5,788 nt of DNA from CAZSTA01 sp964609495 [NCBI: uncultured bacterium] (GCA_964609495.1 CAZSTA010000137.1:1-5788), one strand, 5' to 3'. Counted from the stretch's first letter, positions 1-5,788 are shown. A program made the numbers and translations. The notes: a model not told the origin generated them from the sequence alone.

Positions 1-131
1 CATCTCTCAGGATAGCTAAGAGAGAAGTTAAGCTCCTCGCTTTGATATACCTGAGAGGCTTGAGCTAACACTGTAATGGATGCTAAACCAACAAGGAGTA
101 AAATTGTAAGATAAATGTATCTTAACCTCAT
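1..131 (-). CDS. Exported protein, N-terminal part only (runs off the left edge)
   Basis: This is the first 43 codons of a minus-strand gene whose remainder lies outside the window. The ATG at 129-131 is preceded by a strong GGAGGG ribosome binding site (139-144) with a 7-base spacer. The product starts MRLRYIYLTILLLVGLAS and continues ITVLAQA: a basic N-terminus, a hydrophobic core and a likely signal peptidase I site after VLA (about residue 23). The mature part has the stretch LNFSLSYPER (about residues 34-43), which resembles the opening strand of PsbP-like or similar exported domains that read F-S-x-x-Y-P-x-x-W. That family hint is weak because so little is visible. It begins 36 bases after the stop of the beta-propeller gene on the same strand, so the two are probably co-transcribed. 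Export is well supported; function is unknown. Confidence 0.72.
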   Translation of the reverse strand, partial: MRLRYIYLTILLLVGLASITVLAQASQVYQSEELNFSLSYPER

Positions 132-167
132 TGGTAATCCCTCCTTTTTGGCAATTGAAATTTTCCT

Positions 168-1277
168 TTAATCTTCATTAACTATATCACTTATATAAAT
201 GTGACTTGTTCCCTCATATTCCTTAGCGAAAGCTAACTTCGTCGAATCTGGAGACCACGCTGGATTCGAATCGCTACCAAAGCCAGACGATACTCGATAC
301 CTACTTTTATCTTGATCTAGATACCAAATCTCAGATTTCTGTTCGACTTTGCCCTCTTTAGACTCGACTTTAATATCCACATAGGCCAGATATTCATTAT
401 CAGGAGAAAAGATCGGCTCGAAATAATTTTCTATCTCTGTAAAAACTTCGAGATCATTAAACTCTACATCTATCAATACAATACCGTGCATACCCGCTCC
501 TTGAGTTACCACAGCTACTATTGCCTCTTCGGGAGACCAAGATAGCTGATCGCTCAATATTCCGTTATCTACCTCTAACTTCTCTATATTCGTTGGAAGC
601 ACTTCTCTCTTTTCGCTCCCATCAGCGTTCATAACCCATAGAGAGTTAACTCCTGCTATTCCCTCTCCCAAAGTGAAAGCTATATATCTGCCATCGGGAG
701 ACCAGCGAGGAAATATGGAATATTCGCTTAACCCCTCAAGCAATACTTCATATTCCTCGGAATTGGAGATATATTGAGCGGTACTCTCTAAGAAAGAAGC
801 AGTCTCCATCTTCCATAAACTTATCTTATCACTTCTTCTGATGGCGAAAAGTAGATATTCTTCATCAGGAGACCAAGTAGGGTTGAGATAGGTAATACGT
901 CTACTATTCACTATCTTTCGTAATGTCCGTCCTTCAAGATCTATAACAGCGAAAAATTTCCCCCCAGCGATTAGTAATTTATCGCTTTGAGGAGACCACT
1001 CAAGAAGTCCCACATCTTTATCGGGACCGAAAACCTGGTGCAGTTCGCTACCATCTGCATTCATCGTCCAGATACTATTCTCGTCCTCCCAGAAGTCGAT
1101 CTTTCCGTTACCGTTCGTATCAGTTTTGCGGGTGAAAGCTATAGCACTTCCCTCCGGCGACCAAAGTGGATTCATATCATAGACCAACCCACTAGTTAAA
1201 GCTATCTCGCCTCCGTAAACCGGATTAACGGAGATAATCAACAAGAAGATAATAGGAAACAATACTTTTAAAGACAT
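168..1277 (-). CDS. Secreted PD40/TolB-like beta-propeller protein with an EF-hand-type loop
   Basis: This 369-residue protein is predicted to be exported. Residues 1-23 form a signal peptide (MSLK, hydrophobic core, likely cut near VYG-G). The rest is built from PD40 (WD40-like, TolB C-terminal type) blades. The marker W/F-S-P occurs seven times, at residues 39, 94, 135, 192, 247, 290 and 341, each followed by a hydrophobic strand such as YIAFT or KLAFA. The blade ending MNADGSE occurs at 72-78 and 216-222. Residues 53-64 match a canonical 12-residue EF-hand calcium loop (D53, N55, N57, I60, D61, E64). The ATG at 1275-1277 has a GAGGTGA site (1283-1289) 5 bases upstream. No TolB N-terminal domain and no neighbouring Tol-Pal genes are present, so it should not be named tolB. 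It is probably a periplasmic or surface protein that binds a ligand or partner. Two tandem promoters precede it. Confidence 0.85.
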   Translation of the reverse strand: MSLKVLFPIIFLLIISVNPVYGGEIALTSGLVYDMNPLWSPEGSAIAFTRKTDTNGNGKIDFWEDENSIWTMNADGSELHQVFGPDKDVGLLEWSPQSDKLLIAGGKFFAVIDLEGRTLRKIVNSRRITYLNPTWSPDEEYLLFAIRRSDKISLWKMETASFLESTAQYISNSEEYEVLLEGLSEYSIFPRWSPDGRYIAFTLGEGIAGVNSLWVMNADGSEKREVLPTNIEKLEVDNGILSDQLSWSPEEAIVAVVTQGAGMHGIVLIDVEFNDLEVFTEIENYFEPIFSPDNEYLAYVDIKVESKEGKVEQKSEIWYLDQDKSRYRVSSGFGSDSNPAWSPDSTKLAFAKEYEGTSHIYISDIVNED

Positions 1278-1323
1278 TTATCTCACCTCTTAAATAAATT
1301 AAAAACTAATATCAACTATTGGC

Positions 1324-1352
1324 ATTATGAAGCAAAAATCTTGTTTTGTCAA
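1324..1352 (-). promoter_or_regulatory. Proximal sigma-70-type promoter for the beta-propeller operon
   Basis: Read on the minus strand, TTGACA (plus coordinates 1347-1352) is followed by exactly 17 bases and then CATAAT (1324-1329). This matches 11 of 12 consensus positions. The expected start of transcription is near 1317, giving a leader of roughly 40 bases before the ATG at 1277. Confidence 0.65.
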
Positions 1353-1411
1353 TACTTTTCTCTTTAAGCAATTCTAATATCTCCTAAACTTAACTAATTT
1401 ACTCTACTTAT

Positions 1412-1440
1412 ATTATACCAAAAAATATTAAATTTGTCAA
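1412..1440 (-). promoter_or_regulatory. Distal sigma-70-type promoter for the beta-propeller operon
   Basis: On the minus strand a perfect TTGACA (plus coordinates 1435-1440) is separated by exactly 17 bases from a perfect TATAAT (1412-1417). The predicted start near 1405 would give a leader of about 128 bases that reads through the proximal promoter. An AT-only inverted repeat, ATTATT-TTT-AATAAT (1442-1456), lies directly behind the -35 box and could be an upstream element or an operator. Its composition makes chance equally likely. Confidence 0.68.
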
Positions 1441-1491
1441 GATTATTTTTAATAATGAAATCATATTTATATACTTCCTCTGTTTTCGGTC

Positions 1492-1520
1492 TTGACAGAA
1501 GGTAAATTCAAGTGTATAAT
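1492..1520 (+). promoter_or_regulatory. Perfect consensus sigma-70-type promoter for the plus-strand gene set
   Basis: TTGACA (1492-1497), a 17-base spacer and TATAAT (1515-1520) match the bacterial housekeeping consensus at all twelve positions. The predicted transcription start is about 1527, some 36 bases before the ATG at 1563. A GTG in the same frame at 1512 overlaps the -10 box, so it would not be transcribed from this promoter. This rules it out as the main start of the downstream gene. Confidence 0.8.
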
Positions 1521-1562
1521 AAAGTTCGATGGTTATTAGATATAACGAGGAGGTGGAGAAGG

Positions 1563-2102
1563 ATGAAAAGTAACAGGAGAGCTTTCCCTGGCTGGATACT
1601 GGTAATTGTAGGTATGTTATTGTTACTTGGCAGTTTGAGAGTCATAAATTGGGGGAATATATGGCCTATATTCCCTCTAGCTGTGGGATTGGCTTTCTAT
1701 GCGGGGTTCTTCGGTAGGAAAGAGAAACCAGCAGGTTCAGTGGGATTATTGATGCCCGGAACAATTCTTATCATCCTGAGCTTGACCTTTTTCTATAGCA
1801 ATATTATGGGATGGGATGTCTGGGAAAGAATATGGCCCATAGCTCCTTTCTCCGTAGGTGCTGGTTTCTTTGCTATGTATTACTGGGGGACAAAAGAGAG
1901 AGATTTATTAATCCCAGGGTGGATCTTAGTTGGAATCTCCTTAATCTCCTATATTATATTTGGTTTAGGAAGAGGAGGTAGGATTATCCTAGCCCTAGTA
2001 GTGATCGTAGCTGGAGCCCTGCTCTTGCTTGGAGCTTCTAAATCTAAGAGGGAGACTATGGAGGAGGTGAAGGAAACATCTCCTGCTGAAAGGGAGGAAT
2101 AA
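1563..2102 (+). CDS. LiaI/LiaF-like (DUF5668-type) multi-pass membrane protein
   Basis: This is a 179-residue integral membrane protein with about six hydrophobic segments (roughly residues 9-25, 33-50, 62-78, 91-108, 117-134 and 140-157) and a short charged tail (159-179) rich in Lys and Glu. It is built from repeated two-helix units. FPGWILVIVG (8-17) leading to WPIFPLAVG (34-42) is repeated as MPGTILIILS (64-73) leading to WPIAPFSVG (91-99), and a third degenerate unit begins IPGWILVGIS (117-126). The proline-glycine start and WP-I-x-P motif are typical of LiaI/LiaF-like transmembrane regions, which occur in envelope-stress and small accessory membrane proteins. The start is ATG 1563, with AGGAGGTG (1548-1555) 7 bases upstream. 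The 17-codon extension to GTG 1512 overlaps the promoter -10 box. No LiaF C-terminal domain is present. All ten arginines use AGA or AGG. Its link to the sugar enzymes downstream is positional only. Confidence 0.78.
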   Translation: MKSNRRAFPGWILVIVGMLLLLGSLRVINWGNIWPIFPLAVGLAFYAGFFGRKEKPAGSVGLLMPGTILIILSLTFFYSNIMGWDVWERIWPIAPFSVGAGFFAMYYWGTKERDLLIPGWILVGISLISYIIFGLGRGGRIILALVVIVAGALLLLGASKSKRETMEEVKETSPAEREE

Positions 2103-2168
2103 GCTTATCGAGAAGGGCTCTAGGGGGATAACAGGATTTTAGAATATGGAGTGAAGAGGAGGAGGTAT

Positions 2169-3128
2169 ATGGACTATTCAAAGATCAGTGGATTCAATTA
2201 TCAACCCAGTTATGGGAGTAGTGGATTCGAGCTTTGGCAGAAGTTTGATGAGGCGATTATCGACAAGGAGCTCGGTCTTGGTAAAAAGTATTTTCCGAAG
2301 ATGAATGCCATTCGGTTATGGCTCTCCTGGAATTCTTTTATTCGCAATCCAGAGCGATTCTCAAATAATTTCGAAATTGCCTTGACAATTGCCGCAAAGT
2401 ATGATCTTGTTGTTATGCCCGTTCTTTTCAATCGATGGCACGATAGTGTACTCGACTACGGTGGTATCTACATCGATCACTTCCTGCCGCGAGTCAGTTG
2501 GGTGCAGAGCAAGGATATGTTCGCTCCTTATCTAGAAGCGATTGTTGGGAAGCACGCTTCAGATCCCCGCGTGTTCGCTTGGGACCTTTGCAACGAACCG
2601 TTTTCCTATTCTTGCCCGCCGGATGATATCCCCGAAATCGTCAAAGCAGAATACGGCTGGCTTGAGGAGATATACAATACCTGTAAGCGACTCAGTGCCG
2701 AAGCCCCTATCACCGTTGGCATACATCCTGGGCACAGGCTCAGAGGTATTCAGCAGATCGAGCCTATCAGCGATATATTGAGTATTCATCCCTACTGGAC
2801 AGCGGACAGCCCACCCCATAAAAAATCGGCCTATGAGAAGCTGTTAGACGAGTATGTCGCCTTTGCCGATGAGGTGAAGAAGCCGTTGTTGGCAACGGAG
2901 ACATGCTGGGGGGCTCTTGATGATGAGAAGCGCGTGGAGATCATTCGTTATACACTAGGAGAGCTTAAAAAGCGCAAAATAGGTTGGCTTGTATATCTAT
3001 TGCATCATAGCCTCATCGCAGATGCCCATCGACCGGAATTTGGACCTGTCGGGGCGCCAGGGAACTTGTTGTTCATAGAAGCCGATGACACCTTGCGCCC
3101 GGGACACGAAGTATTCAACGATTTCTAA
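2169..3128 (+). CDS. Cytoplasmic clan GH-A (GH5/cellulase-like) glycoside hydrolase
   Basis: This 319-residue protein is a probable retaining beta-glycosidase with a TIM-barrel fold. The strand-4 motif WDLCNEPF (138-145) gives the Asn-Glu pair expected of clan GH-A, with E143 as acid/base. LLATETCWG (240-248) gives the likely nucleophile E244. AIRLWLSW (47-54), NRWHD (88-92) and IHPYW (206-210) fit conserved substrate-pocket positions. There is no signal peptide, so it should act inside the cell, possibly on imported oligosaccharides. Related sequences are often labelled cellulase-like or 1,4-beta-xylanase, but substrate cannot be read from sequence. The start is ATG 2169, with AGGAGG (2157-2162) 6 bases upstream. 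The in-frame GTG at 2151 would put that site inside the gene. It lies 66 bases after the membrane protein gene and 28 bases before the GH31 gene. Twelve of 14 arginines use CGN codons, unlike both neighbours, which suggests separate acquisition. Confidence 0.8.
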   Translation: MDYSKISGFNYQPSYGSSGFELWQKFDEAIIDKELGLGKKYFPKMNAIRLWLSWNSFIRNPERFSNNFEIALTIAAKYDLVVMPVLFNRWHDSVLDYGGIYIDHFLPRVSWVQSKDMFAPYLEAIVGKHASDPRVFAWDLCNEPFSYSCPPDDIPEIVKAEYGWLEEIYNTCKRLSAEAPITVGIHPGHRLRGIQQIEPISDILSIHPYWTADSPPHKKSAYEKLLDEYVAFADEVKKPLLATETCWGALDDEKRVEIIRYTLGELKKRKIGWLVYLLHHSLIADAHRPEFGPVGAPGNLLFIEADDTLRPGHEVFNDF

Positions 3129-3156
3129 AAGAAAAAATAGGAGAGGTGATAACTAA

Positions 3157-5508
3157 ATGTCGAAGAAGATAGTTAATGATTATCTTAAAAACTGGACTTC
3201 TTTTGAAAAGACCTCTAGGGGAGTAGAGTTCAGCTGTCAAACAAGTCAAGGAAAGGAAGTGCATTTCCGTTTAGAAGTAGTCTCTGAGGATATATTACGC
3301 CTCCGGATGAATCCTGGGGGTATAAAGGAGAAAAAGAGTTTCATCTTAACCGAGGAGAAATGGCCTCCTCCTAAGTTCTCCCTGGAGGAGTCTGAGAAAG
3401 CTCTAGTGGTAAAAACTGAACATCTCCATACAGAGATCAAAAAAGACCCTTGGGAGGTTTCGATAAGGGATTCTGAGGGCAGATCGGTATTCAGAGAGAA
3501 AAACGATGATTTTAACGTCTTGAGAAAGCACGAAATTTCTCCTATCGGCTACGAATACGACCCCACCCAAGATAGCTACAAGGTGAGGGAAACTATAGCC
3601 ATTGGAGCTGATGAGAAATTCTATGGTTTTGGAGAGAAGTTCTCCAGTCTAAACAAGCGGGGTCAGGTGATAACCTCCTGGACAACCGATGCCCTGGGGA
3701 TCTCCACCCAAAGGTCTTATAAGAACGTCCCCTTCTTCTTAAGCACCAATGGCTATGGCCTCTTTATCCACTCAACCTATAAGATCGCCTACAATATGGG
3801 AGCCAGTTCCTTCGTCTCGTATTCATTTGAGATCGAGGATGCCGATCTCGATTATTTTCTGATCTACGGTCCCTCTTTTAAGGCGATTCTCAAACGCTAT
3901 TCGGATTTAACAGGCTATGCGCCTATGCCTCCTAAATGGTCCTTCGGGTTTTGGATGAGTAAGTTTGGATACCGAAACAGAAAGGAGGTGGAGGAGTTAA
4001 CCGACAAACTCAGGAAGCGGGATATCCCCTGTGATGTAGTGCATATAGATCCCTACTGGATGGGCGATTTCTCCCAGTGGTGCGATCTAAAATGGGACGA
4101 GGAAAGATTCCCAAATCCGAAGGAGATGATGGCTGAACTTAAAAAGAAGGGATTTAAAATCTGTCTCTGGGAGAATCCTTATGTTCCTACAACGACCCAG
4201 ATGTTCAAGGAGGGAAAGGAAAGAGGTTACTTCGTTAAGGATTCCGATGGTTCGCCTTTCCTGATAAAGGGGTGGGCGGGGGATAATAGACTTGCTGTAG
4301 TAGATTTCACCAACCCCGAAGCCACAAAATGGTACCAAGATAAGCATAGGGAACTCCTTCAGATGGGCGTAGCCACCTTTAAGACGGATTTTGGGGAGTG
4401 GGCACCTGAAGATGGATATTATTATAATGAGATGAGGGGAAAGGAAGCCCACAATCTATATCCCCTGCTTTACAATAGAGCTGTCTTCGAAACGATAGAT
4501 GAATACACTCAAGGTAAGGCTTTGGTCTGGTCCAGATCAACATACGCTGGCTCCCAGAAATACCCCGTTCATTGGGGAGGGGATTGTAGGCCAACATACA
4601 AACATATGGCGTGCCAACTCAGGGGAGGCTTAAGCCTGGGGATGAGTGGCATACCTTTCTACGGTCATGATATGGGCGGTTTCGCTGGAGAGACTAATCC
4701 TAGGCTATACGTTCGCTGGTCTCAGTTCGGTTTCTTCTCCTCCCACTCTAGGAGCCACGGCGTTACTCCCCGTGAACCATGGGAGTTTGGAAAATCTGCT
4801 GAAGATATCTTCAGGAAGTATGATAAGCTCCGCTACCGCCTGCTGCCCTACATATATTCCTCAGCGAAGGTCTCAACTATGACCGGGCTCCCAGTTATGC
4901 GCCCTCTTATACTGGAGTACCAGAACGATCCCAATACCCATAATCTGGATTTAGAATATCTCTTCGGGGAAAGCTTCCTGGTTGCGCCTTTGTTCAGCGA
5001 AGATGACGAGAGAAGTCTCTATCTTCCAGGGGGTAAATGGATCGACTACTGGAATAAGAAAGAATACGAAGGACCCAGTTGGATCGACTATTATGCTCCT
5101 TGGGATGTCCTTCCTTTGTTTGTTAAAAAGGGAGCTATTATCCCTATGGGACCTGAGATGAGCTATGTAGGGGAGATAGAAACAGATCCCCTAACCTTGG
5201 ATATATATCCAGATGAAAGCGGAGAATTTACCCTCTATGACGAAGATCAACCGTCGATAGATATCTCCTATAGCTCTACACCCTCTGGTCTTCAATTGAC
5301 TATTGGTGAACTTGGGAGGAATCTCGAAATAATTCTCAACAACCTGACTAGGCCAAAGGACGTAAAGCTTGATGGCAACAGTCTCCAGATGTGCGGAACA
5401 GATAAGGATTTTGAAGATGCTGAGAAGGCCTGGAGATATGATGGGATGAGGGTTATGATTAAAGCTAGGGTCGAAAAGAGTGCGAAACTTCTAGTTGATC
5501 TCAAATAG
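3157..5508 (+). CDS. GH31 alpha-glycosidase, YicI-type alpha-xylosidase-like
   Basis: This 783-residue cytoplasmic enzyme (no signal peptide) is predicted to release alpha-linked xylose or glucose from the non-reducing end of oligosaccharides by a retaining mechanism. An N-terminal beta-sandwich (about 1-250) precedes the catalytic barrel (about 258-600), which is followed by C-terminal beta domains to the end. The nucleophile is D411 in FKTDFGE (408-414). The acid/base is D476 in PVHWGGDC (470-477). WENPY (338-342), RGGLSLGMSG (489-498) and GHDMGGF (503-509) match the YicI branch of the family. The YicI pocket pair Cys-Phe (C307/F308 there, from memory) is replaced by Pro299-Tyr300 in HIDPYWM, so alpha-xylosidase versus alpha-glucosidase specificity is open. 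Length matches YicI-type enzymes. The ATG has a GAGGTGA site (3143-3149) 7 bases upstream. It is the third gene of the plus-strand set, 28 bases after the GH-A gene. Confidence 0.9.
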   Translation: MSKKIVNDYLKNWTSFEKTSRGVEFSCQTSQGKEVHFRLEVVSEDILRLRMNPGGIKEKKSFILTEEKWPPPKFSLEESEKALVVKTEHLHTEIKKDPWEVSIRDSEGRSVFREKNDDFNVLRKHEISPIGYEYDPTQDSYKVRETIAIGADEKFYGFGEKFSSLNKRGQVITSWTTDALGISTQRSYKNVPFFLSTNGYGLFIHSTYKIAYNMGASSFVSYSFEIEDADLDYFLIYGPSFKAILKRYSDLTGYAPMPPKWSFGFWMSKFGYRNRKEVEELTDKLRKRDIPCDVVHIDPYWMGDFSQWCDLKWDEERFPNPKEMMAELKKKGFKICLWENPYVPTTTQMFKEGKERGYFVKDSDGSPFLIKGWAGDNRLAVVDFTNPEATKWYQDKHRELLQMGVATFKTDFGEWAPEDGYYYNEMRGKEAHNLYPLLYNRAVFETIDEYTQGKALVWSRSTYAGSQKYPVHWGGDCRPTYKHMACQLRGGLSLGMSGIPFYGHDMGGFAGETNPRLYVRWSQFGFFSSHSRSHGVTPREPWEFGKSAEDIFRKYDKLRYRLLPYIYSSAKVSTMTGLPVMRPLILEYQNDPNTHNLDLEYLFGESFLVAPLFSEDDERSLYLPGGKWIDYWNKKEYEGPSWIDYYAPWDVLPLFVKKGAIIPMGPEMSYVGEIETDPLTLDIYPDESGEFTLYDEDQPSIDISYSSTPSGLQLTIGELGRNLEIILNNLTRPKDVKLDGNSLQMCGTDKDFEDAEKAWRYDGMRVMIKARVEKSAKLLVDLK

Positions 5509-5519
5509 AGAGATGCTTC

Positions 5520-5543
5520 GAGGTGATAACTAGCTATCACTTC
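5520..5543 (+). terminator. Short hairpin after the GH31 gene, possible weak terminator
   Basis: Eleven bases after the GH31 stop, GAGGTGATA (5520-5528) can pair with TATCACTTC (5535-5543) around a 6-base loop. The stem has nine pairs including one G-U. It is followed by TTCTAACC rather than a run of T, so a classical intrinsic terminator is doubtful. It could instead cause partial attenuation, stabilise the mRNA 3' end, or be an operator for the next gene. Confidence 0.35.
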
Positions 5544-5604
5544 TTCTAACCTGACAGCATTTTATACTATTAGAGCTTAGGTGGGTGGGGAGGAGATATG
5601 GCAG

Positions 5605-5788
5605 ATGATCAAGAAGGAGATAATTAAGAGAGCTATACACTTCGATTTTCCCGAACGGATCGGCCTACGTTATGCCTTCGACCAAGATCGCTCGGATATA
5701 GCGCACGTAGGCTTCAAAGCAGGAGCGGATTGGAGACCAACTCGAGATAATGAGGATGAATGGGGATGTATATGGGATACGTTGGGAG
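5605..5788 (+). CDS. Probable UroD-like (uroporphyrinogen decarboxylase superfamily) protein, N-terminal part only
   Basis: An open frame runs from ATG 5605 to the right edge (61 complete codons). The start region, MIKKEIIKRAIHFDFPERI (1-19), has the pattern 'K-x-x-I-x-R-A-I-x-F-x-x-P-x-R-I' common at the N-terminus of UroD/MtaA-superfamily proteins. DEWGCIWD (51-58) resembles the Asp-Glu-Trp-Gly segment often seen early in UroD-like proteins that are not in haem gene clusters. In this superfamily the fold serves either porphyrin decarboxylation or corrinoid-dependent methyl transfer. The context here is sugar catabolism, so neither role should be assumed. GGGGAGGAG (5587-5595) is the likely ribosome site, 9 bases upstream. 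A second ATG at 5598 in another frame stops after nine codons. The gene follows GH31 by 96 bases with a hairpin between, so co-transcription is possible but uncertain. Confidence 0.55.
   Translation, partial: MIKKEIIKRAIHFDFPERIGLRYAFDQDRSDIAHVGFKAGADWRPTRDNEDEWGCIWDTLG

Noticed and set aside
241-1165. Repeated GGAGACCA-type octamers on the plus strand
   Set aside because: They are the codons of the recurring Trp-Ser-Pro blade motif read on the other strand, not a separate DNA repeat.
987-1199. Open frame on the plus strand across the propeller gene
   Set aside because: It is opposite a well-supported gene, has no ribosome site and has no recognisable protein features; it is a shadow frame.
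1312-1371. Possible 19-residue leader peptide on the minus strand starting with TTG after an AGGAG
   Set aside because: It has a weak start codon and a 9-base spacer, overlaps the proximal promoter, and shows no run of regulatory codons.
1512-1562. GTG-initiated 17-codon extension of the LiaF-like membrane protein
   Set aside because: The GTG overlaps the -10 box of the only good promoter and lacks a ribosome site, whereas ATG 1563 has an excellent one.
2121-2140. Sequence resembling the I-SceI homing endonuclease site (TAGGG..ATAACAGG)
   Set aside because: It has two extra G residues and diverges at the 3' end, and there is no intron or homing endonuclease gene; this is a chance likeness.
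2140-2145. TAGAAT as a -10 box for the GH-A gene
   Set aside because: No -35-like hexamer is found at a suitable distance upstream.
2151-2168. GTG-initiated six-codon extension of the GH-A hydrolase
   Set aside because: The extension is the AGGAGGAGG ribosome site itself read as Lys and Arg codons; ATG 2169 is correctly spaced from it.
4087-4452. 121-codon minus-strand open frame inside the GH31 gene
   Set aside because: It lies opposite the catalytic core coding region, including the nucleophile motif, and shows no ribosome site or family resemblance.
5551-5568. CTGACA and TATACT as a promoter for the UroD-like gene
   Set aside because: The boxes are only 6 bases apart, and no acceptable -35 lies 16-18 bases before TATACT.

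Overview
The window holds two divergent gene sets separated by a compact, AT-rich promoter region at about 1278-1562. The DNA looks bacterial: near-perfect sigma-70-type promoters, strong AGGAGG/GAGGTGA ribosome binding sites, Sec-type signal peptides, and moderate G+C. Two plus-strand genes favour AGA/AGG for arginine, and the proteins are rich in Lys and Glu, which would fit a thermophilic or anaerobic lineage. The phylum cannot be fixed from this sequence.

Minus strand, left side (1-1277): a secreted seven-motif PD40/TolB-like beta-propeller protein carries an EF-hand-type calcium loop in its first blade. It is followed after 36 bases by the 5' end of a second exported protein, which runs off the window. 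The pair looks like an operon for envelope or extracytoplasmic proteins. Two tandem promoters with almost ideal -35/-10 boxes point towards it.

Plus strand, right side (1492-5788): an exact TTGACA-N17-TATAAT promoter drives a small multi-pass membrane protein of the LiaI/LiaF-like (DUF5668-like) type, built from repeated units. It is followed by a cytoplasmic clan GH-A (GH5/cellulase-like) glycoside hydrolase and a cytoplasmic GH31 enzyme close to YicI-type alpha-xylosidases. A short hairpin then precedes the 5' end of a probable uroporphyrinogen-decarboxylase-like (UroD/MtaA superfamily) protein, cut by the window edge.

Taken together, the right side reads as an intracellular oligosaccharide-use locus. 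A beta-glycanase-like enzyme and an alpha-xylosidase/alpha-glucosidase would act on imported sugars, alongside a UroD-like protein of unknown role. Neither enzyme has a signal peptide, so import by a transporter outside the window is assumed. The GH-A gene uses arginine codons very differently from both neighbours and may have been acquired separately. I see no RNA genes, CRISPR arrays, insertion sequences or defence systems. The most distinctive points are the symmetrical near-consensus promoters, the altered substrate-pocket pair in the GH31 enzyme and the UroD-like neighbour.
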